Source of the DNA: Hypholoma sublateritium FD-334 SS-4
Lineage: Eukaryota > Basidiomycota > Agaricomycetes > Agaricales > Strophariaceae
Assembly (NCBI GenBank): GCA_000827495.1
Contig: KN817522.1
Location: 248,001-312,000 of the forward strand
Direction: 5' to 3'
DNA: 64,000 nucleotides
How positions within the stretch are numbered: the first letter of the stretch is position 1; each line of letters starts with the position of its first letter. The notes beneath the pieces were generated by a model. The model was not told the origin of the DNA. It searched no databases and saw only the letters and a program-made list of their open reading frames with translations. Of this stretch, positions 23,783 through 37,521 are shown in pieces. A program made the translations under genes and the position numbers.

Positions 23783-25834
23783 CTACTTGAAGCGAGTTAA
23801 TATATTCCGAAGGGGAATTGGCATTCGACTCTTTCGTTTGCGATCCGGATGTGATTGACTTTCACGCCTTACGGCATTTTCATCCACCCCATGACCGCTC
23901 ATCTCGATAGTTGCACGCCTACTATCCCTGTTCATGAATATTGGCCCTTTGATGATACGGCTTAGGGAGTGTCTTCCGAGCGACGAGGTCGAACGGGCAA
24001 CGTCATTCCCATTGCGGACTTCTACGTCGATGTCTCCGGAGTCGGCAAAGAGCCCGGACATCAAGACTATCGAAGAGTGAGAACGGGGCTGATTCGAAGT
24101 GACGCTCCGAGTGCGCCGTAAGTCCTTCCATAACGGCTTTGGCGTCCACGAGGTCGAGCGTTGGAGCGGGCTCTTCTGACTAGTGCTCGACATAACATTA
24201 TGGTTGTTTTCACGAGATGATTCGGCGTAGTGCAGTCCGTCAGATGTACCTTCTGCCTTCCGGTTATCATGGCCTGGAACACAATCTTCTTCGGTGACAT
24301 TCGGCACTACCGCAAACCGCACCGTTTTGTGGATACGCTTTGTTGGAAACATAGAAGGTTTCGCCATTGCGGAGCGTAGTTTCCGCTCAGTTTTTATTCC
24401 CGTCCTAACCCTTATGCTCAGATTCCCTAGGCGAGCAGCTGAAGCAGGAAACGTCATGGCCTGGGAAATAACTTTCGGAATGTCCGGAACATCCTTTGTC
24501 GAGGTCTCAGCGCATAATTCAAGAGGGCGTGGACGAGATATTGAAGGCTTGCGGGGCCGAGGGAAAGTCTTAACACCGACGGATCTTGCGATGGATGCAC
24601 TTCTAGCTTCCGGAGAGACCACCTTTAATTCATTGATGGATGTCTGGCTCAATGGTTGATCCTTACGTCCAGAATTACCTATCATCGACAGCTTGGGAAT
24701 CTTTGCCGGAGAAGACGGTACTGATACCGGTGAACGGGAATTCCAGGATGGGTCCGCTGGTGGAGTTTGCGGTCCCAACGTCAAACATTGTAATCGAAGA
24801 TTATTAATCATGTCTTCAAGTCGCAGCGTCGCTGTATTTCCTAAGTCTAGGTGGTACCGTTCATGTGGAGTCTCCAGTGAAGACAACCCCCAAAACGCGG
24901 AAGGGATGTCAGGATACGGGAGGTCCGAAGTAGTCTCTCGCTGACCAAGAAAGAGGCGGGGAGGGACTTCTCTCCCTCTTCGACGCGCCAATGTACCAGA
25001 TGTATCCCCAACGATAGAGGACGTCGATTCAAAAGGAATTGGGAATGTAAAATGAGAATCTGAAACGACTAGGGCTGGCAAGGAAAGTTTGTTCGCTGTC
25101 CGGTTGAGATTGCTTATATGCGAAACATCCCTTGATAAGTCTTCAAACTGTGAAATCCGGCTGGACTCTAGCTCTGCATCAAATTTGAGGTTATCTTGAG
25201 GGCAGCTTTCTAAAGACGGGCCCTCCTCTGGCGGAGAACCGGTGCTTGGGACAAAACACGGCGATGGGTGAAGGTCGTTGCAGCGATGTCTCGCTTTGAA
25301 AAGCGCAATGGAAAAGCCTTCCGGGGAGAAAGAAGAACCTTCAGGTATCCAGTCGCGTGAAACATAGGTTTGAGTGCTCATCCATGGGTTATGTCCAGGT
25401 GCTTGCCACCCTATCGAATTTTCCTTTGGCTAAAATCAGCCGTTGATATCTCTGAGATACAAGGCTTCACTCACCGCCCATTTTTTGATACTCAGGCATT
25501 CTTTGAACATGCACTTGAGACGGGGTAAAGTCGGGATGCTGATCATCGTGGTCGATTTTGCCTGCACATCTGTAAATTGGTTGACAGAGGTGGAAAACAA
25601 TTTCAAATGGTCGCCTAGTCCAACAAATGTGAATGTGGAAGGCTTGGTAGGAGGAAAATCAGGCGGAGAATCGGGAGCGATGCTGGAAAGAGAGTCCAGA
25701 GTGACCGACTCAGATAAAAGTGATTGCATACAATGGGTCCGAACCAGCAGCTTGATGTCCAAAGAACTCGTTGAAAAACTTGCCGGAGGCCTGATAGGAT
25801 GTAGCCCCCCATGACCAAGGGAAGAGTCCTCCAT
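23783..25834 (-). CDS. Ser/Pro-rich protein of unknown function
   Basis: I do not recognise this gene. A 549-codon exon (25429-23783) joins an upstream exon (25834-25475) through a 45-nt intron with donor GTGAGT and acceptor TTTTAG, keeping the frame. The product would be about 668 residues. An ATG at 25381 would give a shorter 532-residue form. The protein is rich in Ser, Pro, Arg and Thr, has no transmembrane or signal segment, and looks mostly disordered. Features seen are a basic C-terminus (HPDRKRKSRMPIPLRNI), several RPR and SPR basic-Ser motifs that could be kinase sites, and KTVRFAV, which fits the RVxF docking pattern for protein phosphatase 1. The open frame is long on a strand with ordinary codon use, so the gene is probably real, but its 5' end is uncertain. 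Confidence 0.6.
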
Positions 25835-26934
25835 GTTAGGATGACCGCAGGGACAGGCTGAGCGGCATCTAGCAAGTGCGCCATTATACACGCGCGGCTG
25901 ACAAGTATTCTTTTCCACCCATCATTTAGACAAAGTCTGAAAATACTTTTGTGGAGGAGAAATTTCTTTCCCCATAGGCTCTCGTAGGTTGCACAGAATT
26001 TCCAAGCGTTCATTTCTTGCGTCTGAACGCTACTCATTGGATTTGGAATTAGGCAGTGGATTTGTACTGAGCAACGAGCATACATTTGTGGATCGTGGTC
26101 AACTTCTTGAAATTTTTCGAGAACGATGTTCATAAGCTGTCCATTTGGGATACCACAATGTGATTCCCAATGAATAGAAAAGAACAAAGCTGGGTAAAGA
26201 CAATGAAGACACTCATGCAAGCAGAAAGATAGAGAGGAAACCCGAGGAAGTGCCAAGTTAACTTGGAAGGCATGAGGCCTGGGCCTGAAGCATGAAGCTC
26301 GCCCAAAACACAAACAAACATAATATTCGGGTTTTACTTTCGACTTGCTCGCGACTAGCCACGACTTGGCCACGAATAGCTTTGTCTCGTTGCTCTCTAG
26401 GCTCTAGCGTACCGCTCATTCATTTTCAAAGCCCTCTATCCCGCTCAAATCTTGGCTGAGAGAAGGCTTCCGGCATCTGCTGTGATGATCGCCCAAGCAC
26501 TTAAGTACTTTGCACAAACTGTGATACCTCATGTTGCTCTCATTAGGGGTTGGCTTCTTTACCCGGTCGCGAAGCACCACCGAGGCCTCTGAAACCTAAA
26601 TGAACATGGGTCCGAACCTCTTTTGTTCTGTGTTCACTGGACGACCCCCAGCAGGCCGCATGACTGGAGTGATCTCATGTGGCAGTTGTATTGCTTAGGT
26701 GCTACTCCATAGGCTTGGCTTCACACTACCAAATGGCATTTGCCTTAGCAAAGAAATTCCTGCATGGTCTCCAATGGAAAGTGGAATCACCCGCTATCTC
26801 GCTTGTTTCGACGCGATACCGCTTCGACGTCATGCCTGCGTCCTGTAGCGTATTTATTGGGTGACTGACAATCCTAGTCCGATCTGAAGTGCCTGCCAGT
26901 GTTTTCTCTTTCATTTTCGAGTCTAAAAAAAAAG
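25835..26934. promoter_or_regulatory. Divergent intergenic region before the M28 peptidase
   Basis: About 1.1 kb between divergent starts. It holds open frames on the minus strand that overlap the first exon of the Ser/Pro-rich gene, but these look like shadows. It should contain both promoters. A short extra 5' exon of the orphan gene could also lie here. Confidence 0.4.
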
Positions 26935-28349
26935 ATGCAATTCTCGCTCCTCCTAGCCTTCGCCCTGTCGGCCATCTCGCTTACTGGTGCAATTCCTATC
27001 ACCTCCTCAGAGATTGCAGCCAACTCTGCGAAAGGATTACGCTTAGTCACCCTCGCAGAAGGGGCAGAGCCGGTGTGGAAAACGGAGGACGACATATTTG
27101 CTTTGATCAAGACAAAAACTCACTTTGTAGGGTCTTTTTATTCTCTGGTTGCCCGCTACCTCATAATCGCTTTTAGTTCGATGTGACAGAGGTGTACGAG
27201 GCGGAGAAGAGTTCCCCCAAAATCAAGGCAGCCGCTATTACCTGTACGTATATTTCGAAATTCTGAATCTTAGACACCACACCCATGGTATGTCACGTCT
27301 AGACCCCACGACTTTCCACGCGACTGCTCTGAAGCCGATCTTGAGTACGGTGTCGACCTCTAACATGCAGACAAATCTGGCCTCGCTTACTGCCTTGAAC
27401 AACCGTTACTACAAAGCCACCACCGGTGCGACTGCTAGCACTTGGATCAAGGACAAAGCTGCTTCGGTGAGCCCCCTCCCTCAACGTAGTAATCAGGCAA
27501 AGCTAATTTTAAACCAAATGTATAGTATATCTCAACATATGGACGCACCGACGTGACCGTCAGTCTCTACAGCCACAGCTTCGTGCAATCATCTATCATT
27601 GCCAAAATCCCTGGCACCAATACCGCCGGTCAAGTCACCATTATTGGCGCCCACATGGACTCCATAAACCTCAACAGCCCTACAAGCGGGAAAGCCCCTG
27701 GTGCCGACGATGATGGCACCGGAACTGTCAACCTCCTCGAAGCCTTCAGAGTGCTTCTGGCTTCTGACTTCCGGCCAACTACGCCCGTCGAATTTCACTG
27801 GTATGCTGCCGAAGAGGTCGGGCTGCTAGGTTCGCAGGCCATTGCGACTGCGTACAAGTCCGCTGGCGTCAGCGTCAAGGCATTCATGGAATTGGACATG
27901 TCCGGCTAGTAAGCACACCCAATGATTTTGTACCAACATTCTCAACGCTTAACCATAACTGATTCCAGCTTCAAACCTGGAACTACTGAGGTCATGGCAC
28001 TGCAAGCTGATTATATCGACGCGTCCCTCAACACCTTCCTCAAGGCTCTCATCACTCAATACTCGCGCATCGGCTGGGCAATGGATACTGCTGTAAGCAT
28101 CGCTTTCCTCACGATCTACTGCACTTCTTACAGCCTACATTTGATTAGTGCGGATATGCTTGCTCTGACCACGCCAGCTGGTACAAGGCTGGATTCCCAT
28201 CAAGCTTCCCGTACGAGGCCGTCACTGGCAACGACAACCCTAATGTCCACTCTGCGACAGACACCACTAGTGTCACTGGATTCTCTTGGGCGCATTCTCT
28301 CGAGTTTGCTAAGATCGGAGTCGCATTCATATACGAATTGGCTATCTAA
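26935..28349 (+). CDS. Secreted zinc aminopeptidase, peptidase family M28
   Basis: Six exons give 376 residues: 26935-27126, 27177-27243, 27303-27466, 27526-27908, 27969-28092 and 28149-28349. The N-terminus (MQFSLLLAFALSAISLTGA) is a signal peptide, and a short propeptide-like region follows. The M28 metal ligands are all visible: His-Asp in GAHMDS, Asp in GADDDGTG, the Glu pair in YAAEEVGLLGS, Asp in MELDMSG, and His in CGYACSDHASW. The last segment also supplies Cys residues for a disulphide. The family, like fungal leucine aminopeptidases, removes N-terminal residues from peptides outside the cell, so a nutritional role is likely. Length matches fungal secreted M28 enzymes. The ATG at 26935 is chosen because it begins the signal peptide. 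Confidence 0.94.
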
Positions 28350-28753
28350 CGATAACACGATAAATATCATAATTACAAAATGCAACTAATGAGGAGTCGG
28401 ACAGCAATTTAAACGTCGTGTTTTGTCGTTGGTTTCCTCGCTGCTCACATGCTCAAGTACCTGCCATTTATACGAGTAAGCAGGCAAGCCCTACTAGTCT
28501 CAAACTAGTATCCTCCGAGCAGGCAGGACAAATTTCCAATGCAGACATTGGGATGGTCCATTGATGTTCATTGGAGTATGCATCATATAATTTGTTGGCC
28601 CGAAAGCACTATAATTCGATGCATTAGAACGAGATGGTATTGGATAACAAAAAAGCAAGTGTAGTGGGTCCAATGTATTGTACACAATTGATACATAAGG
28701 CTGTAGGGAGTATAAATAGAAGACTATAGCTGGAAGGCTGGTATGTAGAAGCA
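28350..28753. other. Intergenic region between convergent genes
   Basis: 404 bases between the M28 stop and the TOR stop, AT-rich, likely holding both 3' UTRs. No gene is visible. Confidence 0.5.
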
Positions 28754-31700
28754 TCACCAGAATGCACACCATCCAGAGAAACATTGGCAGAGATTTTCCA
28801 AGGCTGTTGCCTGTTCGATCAACTTGCCCACCTGCTCTTTGACAGATAGAGCAACGTCAGGGTTGAAATCGCGTCCTGGGTAAAAATATGTCAAAGAACG
28901 TAAGACAGATAAGAAAAATTAGTTTCAACCTGTAATTTTATTCTGGACGCGGTTGTAGACAGCTAATGCACGTTCATTGCGAACTTCCTGTGCACCACCA
29001 GGTTGCCCTTCATCTAGAATATTCAATGAGATGGTGTGTACTATCTTATAAATTTAAGTGTGTACCGTTGAATATATCGTTTTCATCCGCCTTCAATTTC
29101 CTCATAGGTCCTTGAGGATGACCAGTGACTCGGTCGGCTATACGCTCTGGATCAATTTCAGGGTCTGAAAAGGAATCAAGGTCAACTTTCTTTTTTGGAA
29201 GACGATACGTCAAGAGATATAATCACCATCCGGTCGACGGACTTCAACTTCTGTCGTCTGCATAAGCCTCCAATTGATAAGTGGGTCGTAGACAAAGGCT
29301 TCAAGAACAGCCATTAATGATTCTTTGTTGTCACGCAAAACCTGCATTGTGATATCGCAGGTGTTCCTGAAGCTGCCTTCGATCCCGCTAACCTAAGTCC
29401 GAATAAATGTCAGAACGCATGCACTAGGTAAACCGCTGGGATAATTACTAACTTCCATTGCGTGAGTGAGCATCCTGGTGAGCCGGAATGGGACTTTCTC
29501 GGGAAACTTTTCCCGGTGCATGGCAACCTCGAAGCAGTCACCGAAGTCAATCTGAACGACTTTTCCAGTGCTTCGTTCCAAAAGGACATTCGACGGATGT
29601 CTATCGCCTAGACCTAGTATGTGTCCCACCATGCTGTTCACTGCAAGTGAGCGTGTGTAAGTCGCTCGTCGCTCGAGCCAGTGTTCAGAATTCCGACTCT
29701 TCAGCCACAGAACACGATATAAATCTTGGCCAGTGGTGTTTTCGAGTGCGTATTCGAAAACTTCAATCTTCTGCAAGAGGCAAAGACTTTCATAGTCTGG
29801 GGCCATCTACAGAAAGTATATCTTAGCGATCGTGAAAGGCGTCAACGAAACTGGCGTACCTGAAGCATCAGACGATATTCAATGTTCAGTAGAACTTTTC
29901 TAGATTCCCGATAATCCCTGATCAAAACATGGAAAGTGTCACTGTCTTGAACCCATCCTAATAATCCTGCGTTGGGAGCCAAAGGGATGACCGGGAATCT
30001 CTGAATGTGAAGGCGCCTTTTGAAGCTGTTGGTGTCTATGGAAAGAAGGGTGTTGACAAGGCCAAATAGTTGCATAACCCTCTCATCTTGACGAAGATCC
30101 TCGTGGCCTGTAGAGAATGTTAATATCGGCGGTGAATCGCGGACGATAACAAATAGCTTGCCAACCTTTTAGAACGTACTGATAATCCCTACCATCGTCC
30201 CCTTTAAGTGAAAGTCGTCTGGGACGTTGCTTAGAAACAATGACTGTCAATTTGGTGGCAAAGCTTGTTATCTTGATAATAGGCCGTCCAGCCTGGTATG
30301 AGCCTTTTCGGGAAATAAGGGTGCCGAATGGAGATGCAGATTCGAAGGTACTTACCAGGAACCGCCAATTCAAGATTGCGAGCTTTTAGTAGACCAGGGG
30401 ACACATATTGCAGGTCCAATGTCGTGAGTTGAGGTAGCTGCTTTTCCACCCTTTTGAAAACCTACCCGAGCGATCAGTTGGGATACCACTTACAGTAAAA
30501 CACACGCACTCCATAGTAGATATCCCAAGCTTTGTCCAATTCACCTGCATCACCAAACGCACGGTATCGCCGAGAAGCCTCACGGGCTTCATGAAGTTCT
30601 CGACCGAAGACTTGAGCAAAGGATGTTTCTCTAGCTGTTGTTGGTCCCTGTTCGTACGTTTAAATGTCGATAAGCCATGCTATGAGATGGCTGACATACC
30701 GCTTCCAGCATTTCATGCAGTGGTTCTAGAACTGCAATCATCCCTTGTGCGTTCTTTTCAGAGAAGAACAATCGCGATGCTTCCTCTAGACCTTCGTGCC
30801 ATAACTCATGCCATAGTATAGCAACACGGATTAGTTCCCGGCTCACAATCAGGGCCTGTGTAGTACCAAATCAGTAAACGGTGAGGATAGATTTTCATGA
30901 ATATAGACAACCTGGGATACAATAGCAGGGCTATGTTCACGCATTCTTTCCATGATCGAGCTAGCTGCATTCCGACGTGCAACACTGGAAGACTTGGAAG
31001 CCACCGTCAAGGGATATATGAGAGCTTGGGGGTGATGTTTGCCGACTTCTGTGAGCAAATTATTGATATTTCGGCGAATATTTGCGTGAGGTGTTTGAAT
31101 TCGGGCAATGATCTAGCGACGAGGTCAAGCATGTTTAGTTCAAGAATTATTCGCTACTTGCCTGAGGGATAACTTCGAGCCACGTATCGACTTCAACGGT
31201 AGAGAACCCGCCGGCCATTGCATGGCTGACATCTTCAATAGAACCGTACTTGAACCAAAGAGTCAAAAGCCGTAGTGTATCCTGCAATGCGTCTTGATTC
31301 CGAAGGGAGATAGACCTGAAGAAACCTGAAATCAAGATCAGTCAAGTGAAGACTCGATATATTGTATCCAATCAAACCTTCCACGGCTTGAACAACGTGG
31401 AGGGCCATTTGCACTCCTGCAACATCAGTTGATTTCGAGTCCGACTGTCCCTCCATGTATGCGATGACGTCAAAATTGGCCAAAGCCCAAGTGTGCCAAG
31501 CTTTATACCATGAGGGGTCGTAGCGAGTCGCCGTAGAGAAAGAGTGGAGAATGCTATCCGTATCTCTCTGCATTAGAAGTGAGTGATGAAAACAATTATA
31601 GAGCTGAGTCACAACACACCGAGCCCCAATCATCTCTCAGCTCCATCTGCCATTCTCCTTGTTTATAATAACAGCGCGCAACTAGTTTCGATAGTTCTTC

Positions 31701-34700
31701 CATCTTTTGTTTCGATACACTTGGCCGCTGCGATTGCGCACTCATTTCATTTGTAACATCTCTCACAAGGTTCAAGGTGAAATGTTTCAAAAAGCTGAGG
31801 CTCTCATCTTTTAAACCAGTGGCCCACATAAATTTCAGCTGGGCATAAACCACGTTAGGCGGAGCTTTTGTTTGATGATGATCATGCATGCGTTGGTTCT
31901 GCATAGGGTGAATCAAGCGTTATAGTTGAAAAGTTGATAACTCACTCGATCTGGCGATAGTAGTGAATTGATGGTTTTTTCAGCCAAGACTATACGCTCG
32001 CTTTTGCGACACAAATTGGCGAATTTGATCCACATTATAGGATCATCCTCTGGGTTCAATACCAAAGTTCGAACTTGCAGTATTCTTTGCCAGACTTCGA
32101 CATCAGGTTGACAGCCCTGCAACCTAGAATGCATTGAAAATTGACAATACTGGCAGGAATTGCTCAGGGTTACTTACCTCTTCATCCAGGTCTTCCGAAT
32201 TGCTTGTTGGCGCTCTGGCTGATCCGCATATTGTTTGAAGGTGATTATTTCCTCTAGTTCCGATAGCATCTGCGCGCGGACCATAACACTGAAGGACGTA
32301 AGACAATAAGACAATATAAAGGTTTAGTTCTGAGAACATACTTGTAAGAACGTCCATAGCCTTCACCGACAAATGAGGCAAGTTCTGGATCTAACAAATC
32401 CCGAGCTTTAGCAATATGGACGAGGGCCTTAGGAAATTGGTTTTGGTGCACGGAGAGAATCGCACGGTAGAAGGCGCGATCAGAAGAATCCGGGCTCATA
32501 GTAGCGATATAGTCATCCATTTGGTCCCATTCATTTAATGACCAAGCAGCTGCTGCCGCCATGGGAGCAATTTCTCGGCGATCTTCGTGATTGGCATTAG
32601 CCCAGCTTTCGTCCACCTGCGCGGCTAATTGGTCCCATTCCCCAAGGGCGTGTAGGCACTTCATCCTCCCTATTTGGATATCTGGGGCGCCTGGATCTAA
32701 CTCAGCTTTGCGGTCATAAACCACAAGGGCTTCTTGCCATCGGCCCAACCTTTCGTACCATTCTTCGTGCTTAGTTACGTCGTATTGCTCTCGAGCAGTG
32801 AGGAGAGTGCCCCAGGCTGCATCGTGTTGTTGGAGGCGAGTGTTAATCGATATCAATGCTTCGATGACTGCGGGAGAGGACTCCGAAAAGTACTCCAGTT
32901 CCTTATAATGAAGGGCCTTGGCATAAGCCATATATCTCATGGAGTATTCGCCCAAGGTACGATTTTCGATCGGTAACGGCTTCTCCTCATGTTCCATGAA
33001 CTCTGCTAAGTCCAGGAGCCGATGTATGACTTCAGAAGGCGCTGTCGTGGAAGTGATAGCCATTTCAATTGCACGCACAAGGTCCTCCTTCAATGATATG
33101 AGTAATTGTGCCATCAAGGAAGATAATGCAAACAAACTTGATATTGGTCATAAAGCTCTCCCCAGCATGATAGGAATGCCGCGTTAAAAAGTTCTTTTGC
33201 TAGCGGTGGATGTATATCCACGAGGCTCATGCAGGCACGAAGGGCGTGCGATGGCGACTCTTTCATGAACTCAACACCTATTCTATGCATCCATTCGACC
33301 CAATCGTCTCTTGTCGTGATTTGGGAAGTATCCCATGCCTGTTTGAGATGCTGTTGGTTGACATTCATTTTCGTAGCCTCCGCCGGAGCAGAAAATTCTG
33401 GTGCTTTAGAATTCTCGCTTAGTCTACAAAATTGATCAGTCTTGGAGCCACTTAAGACCTGAATCATACACACAATAGTTCTAATACACCTGCTTCTTGA
33501 GGGAGCCGTTCTCCGTTCAGGAGTTTGGCGATTAGACTTTCATACTTTGGATGTACAATTCTGTTTCTGAGTAAACACTAGTTTTGATTGTCAGTTTGTA
33601 ACGTAATACCAAGGGAGAAAGTGCTTACCTTGTTGATCGTCGGGACAAAAATTGCGAAGTCTGAGCCCAATTGTATAACCAGCGAGCACAATGTATCCAT
33701 TACTGCCATCCGTAACTCATTGTTTCCACCTTCAAGGACACGAACGAGTGGATGGATGATACGGGAAGCATGATCCGAGAAATTAACTCGTCTCGATAGC
33801 CCGTTGATTGTTTGGATTGCCCTCTTGCGCAGAGCCGTCAACGAATCGGCTCGTTCAACAATCTCCGATCGCTCATAAGATTTGACGATGATGGGAATGA
33901 CAAGGTGCAGGTACTCTTCGATATTTGCACCGAAAGTCAAAAAAGCATCAAACACCTTGATTTGAGTGGTGATACGTTTTTCGGTCAATTCTCCCTCGAA
34001 AACTTTGAGAATGAGGGGAAGGATTGCAGGAAGAAACGGCTTGAATTCTGCGTCCAGTGCTTTTCCAAGCGATTCTATCAACGAAACGATAGGAAGTTGA
34101 AGGGCAGTGTTGTCCCTGTCCCATAATTCCGTAATCAGGTTGAAAATATCCGGCATGAAATTGCGAATATGTTGTTTGATGATTCCAATGAGGATAGCCA
34201 ACTGCTGTAAATGGAATTCTTGCAGTCGTGCAGCTGATCCCGTAGTAACAGCAGCAAATGCAGGTATAATCTAGAGAGCAAAGATTAGCCTTCCTAAAAT
34301 ATACTACACAATATGAACTGACCTGAGGCAAAAAAGTTACGCATTTTAACCCTTGAGTCTTGAAAATTGCCATGACGGCTTCGATGACAGTATGGTGGTG
34401 ACTACTCAAAGCCTGATCTTTGAGAATGTCCAACAATGATTTAATGACAACCGTTTGGAAATAATCATCGGACGCAGATGTCGCGGTATGTTGAACAACA
34501 GGGACTTGGTTAACTGCGGCTACCGCAGTTTCACTTGATGTATCGTCTTCGGGTCGGGCCTGTTTGTACAGATAAGTCAAAGATACATTATTGAAGAGCA
34601 ATGGAACATACCTTGCGCCGATATGGGTCTAATGCACCCAATATTCCAAGAACTTTGACCACCTCGCGTCGAACAACTTGATTGCTTTCTGTTTTGAGGA

Positions 34701-37521
34701 TTCTCCCCAGCAAGGGTAATAGTTGAGGATAGTCGATCAAAGGTGCAACGACATATCCGGTGCTGGAGCATACCTGACCTAATGTGTGTAAGGCTGCATC
34801 ACGTTTAATCAAGGACGGATCTGAAAGTCGCTGGATGATTACTGCCATGAGCTCAGTCACATGCGGCATAGCCTCTTCCCCTGCAACACAGGTCAATTCG
34901 CCGAGACACATCAAAACATTGGCTGCAACGGTTGGGTTGGGGTCGTTAGCTTTCTGAAGAAGTACGAGCAACATGGGCAACGCATATGGTTTAATGAGGC
35001 GCTGCGTAGCGCTGACTAAAAGAGTGAGCAACCGAGTGCATTCTTCCCGACTTCGCCTAGCAAAGGTGAAGGCGTTACATAAATAGACAGAATAAGAAGC
35101 AAAGAACGTACATCACTGTTGAGTATTCCAATTCTGTAAGAAGCTGGATCAAAGCTTTTCGCAAGGAAGGCATGACGTAAGCCGGATTATGCGTTGCCAA
35201 CCGACCAATCAGCCCTACGGCGACGACGCGGTTGTCGAACACCTCGTCATTCAAAGCTATAAAGAGCGATCGGACATTTTCTGCTTGAGCAAGGTGTTTA
35301 TCGAATCGTTCGTGTAAGGAATCTAGAACCGTGAGTCGTATGCTTGCATCTGCGTACGCATGATATGAGGTCTGGATATCAGTACTTTACGAAGGAAATA
35401 ACACTCACCAGGGTCAGCAATCCCCACAGTTAACAATTTGTCCAGCACATCACTTATGACCTCGATGGCATGACTGCTGGCTTGATAACAGATTGGATCT
35501 TTGACAAACAATCGGCAGCAGGTCAAGGCCGACGCTCTTCTGACTTCAGGGTTATCGTCCTCGAGAAAGGGAAGGGCGCAGCTTCGAACAAATTCGTTCA
35601 AGACATGTCCTTGAATATCTATGTCAATAACTGCGGAAAGGGAGAGGAAACTCAAACTTACCACTGAAGTCAAAAGATCCCAAAGTTGTCAAAGCCAAGG
35701 TAATCATTTCTGGACTTTTGTCGGCTCCGTTGAGCTAGTTGAATAAATAAATATTTGAGTTATGACAGTAAATAACAAGCCAGGATAACGAACTTGAGTG
35801 GCATTTAGGTCTCTGTTCAAGTTTGTTATTTCACTTCTGGTCAGCGACGTGGGGGCTCCCAACGGTTTATACGGTTGACCACTTAGAATTTGGGATAATA
35901 AATCAAGTAGTCGATCTAAGGTGATATGTTTCAAATTGAGTTCACCCGCACGCAAGACTATGCTTACCTTGTATTGTTCTCAGAAGAGGGGGGATGCATT
36001 TGGCAATGGATACCAGTGCTTGTACCAAAGGTTCACTAATACCACATGCAATCATGAGATCAAGTTGGTCATGCAGTAACTTGGTCAGGTTGGGGCCGAC
36101 GGCAGACGCCAGCATACCAACACATTGGAAAATGGGCTCTTCTGACGGTGCATTTTTGCGTCTAACTCAGAACGTCAACGAATATCTTATATGAGTTATT
36201 AACCACATACCCCCGGCCTTGTAACCCTAACTTGATTTGCATCATGATGGAATCCAGGAATGGTTTCATATCGCTACCGACAGCAGTCGCGGTGTGACCG
36301 ATGGCAATGAAAGCTGAGAAAAGATAAATGAAAAGTTCACCAGAAAGAATAGTTTCTGACCATAAGAGCGTTCGTTAGGCTTCTCGAGCTGCGTCAATAG
36401 ATGAGCCATTGCTTTGTGGAGAAAATGCTCCGTAAAGGTTTGTGTATCATATGCCGCAAGGGACGGAATCATGGTTATAACCATCTTGCGGACAAGGAGG
36501 TCACGATGAGATCGAAATCGAAGGATTTGGTCTGCCGTGTCGAGGAAATTCTCCTTCATGAACTAAAAGCAAGTGTATATCGGGTGAGCTCATTACAGAA
36601 TGAGAGAAATCGAGTGCCTTACCATGCCAGCATGTAGCAGTAGTTCTCGATACGTCAGTAAAGAGCCGTGTATGACTTCCGGTTGATTTTGTTTCAGTCC
36701 CAACTGTGCATCCTGAAGAATTTTGATCAAATGGGGGCTACGAGCCTGGCGTTCCCGTGAGGTAATGATTTCTAGACATGCCGCAAGCAACTCCGCGGCG
36801 CCTTCTCTGACGATAACGCGCTGATCCCGCAGAGGAACAAGGATGTTATCGAAGACTATGCCGATGTGGGCATGAAAATATGATGGACTGTTTCGTGCTA
36901 GTTCCTTTAATATCAAAACTCCGGCATAGCGAGGCGCCTCCTGCTTGTCTGGTTGCATCAACTCAACTGCAGCGGGGACTTCCTTATCCATGAACCGTTC
37001 TCCAAACGCCGACCCTCCGATTTCAGCGATTCTCCCGAGAGTTTTCGAAGCTTCAAGCATGAGGTTCATATCATGATTAGGAAGGAGGTGCTTGACATAG
37101 TTATAGAAACGAAAGAGGTTCCGCTTAGATTCTATAGTTTCTTCTGAGTCGATGTCCATCAATTTCTCTGTGAACAAGTTTTTCGTAAGTGCCTTAGTTG
37201 TATACAATTAACAATCAGGCGGACCGATAGCGACAAGGCCACCAGAGGCGTCTATGGGATTCTGGCTGTGGGTGAGTTCGAATAATCGTCGATTGATGTT
37301 GTCGTCCCATAGTTTTGCAGCTGCATCCGACGACATTTCTGCGATTGTCAATGTCACCTATTTCCGAGTCAGAAGAGACTCCTAGATGAATTCAGTAAAG
37401 GACATACGAATCGCCGTAGCTCCTCCCCTGCTTGCAATCTGACGTCAAGGTTCCTGTGCTTCAAACCATTGAATATCAGGTTCATGCGCTCAGTCTGCGT
37501 CGACTGAGCCACTGAAGCCAT
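28754..37521 (-). CDS. TOR: TOR serine/threonine kinase (PIK-related kinase)
   Basis: This is a complete target-of-rapamycin kinase, split into roughly 30-35 exons by short introns, with an estimated 2,300 residues. It starts at an ATG at 37521 (exon 1 37521-37408, exon 2 37357-37225, exon 3 37167-36623, exon 4 36562-36361) and ends at 28754. HEAT-type helical repeats fill the first half and the FAT domain lies about 34-31 kb. The FRB begins [18 protein letters not shown] and includes KAWDIYYGV, so the Ser and Trp that contact FKBP12-rapamycin are kept. The kinase domain shows [31 protein letters not shown] and [15 protein letters not shown] [12 protein letters not shown]. The FATC tail ends GWCAFW. 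TOR acts in TORC1/TORC2 on vacuolar and plasma membranes to couple nutrients to growth. I saw no frameshift or missing motif in the parts checked. The second intron has an unusual GTCCGC donor. Confidence 0.96.

Noticed and set aside
25615..26373. 252-codon minus-strand frame with hydrophobic stretches
   Set aside because: It overlaps the first exon of the Ser/Pro-rich gene in a different frame, begins without a clear start context and matches nothing; possibly non-coding promoter DNA.
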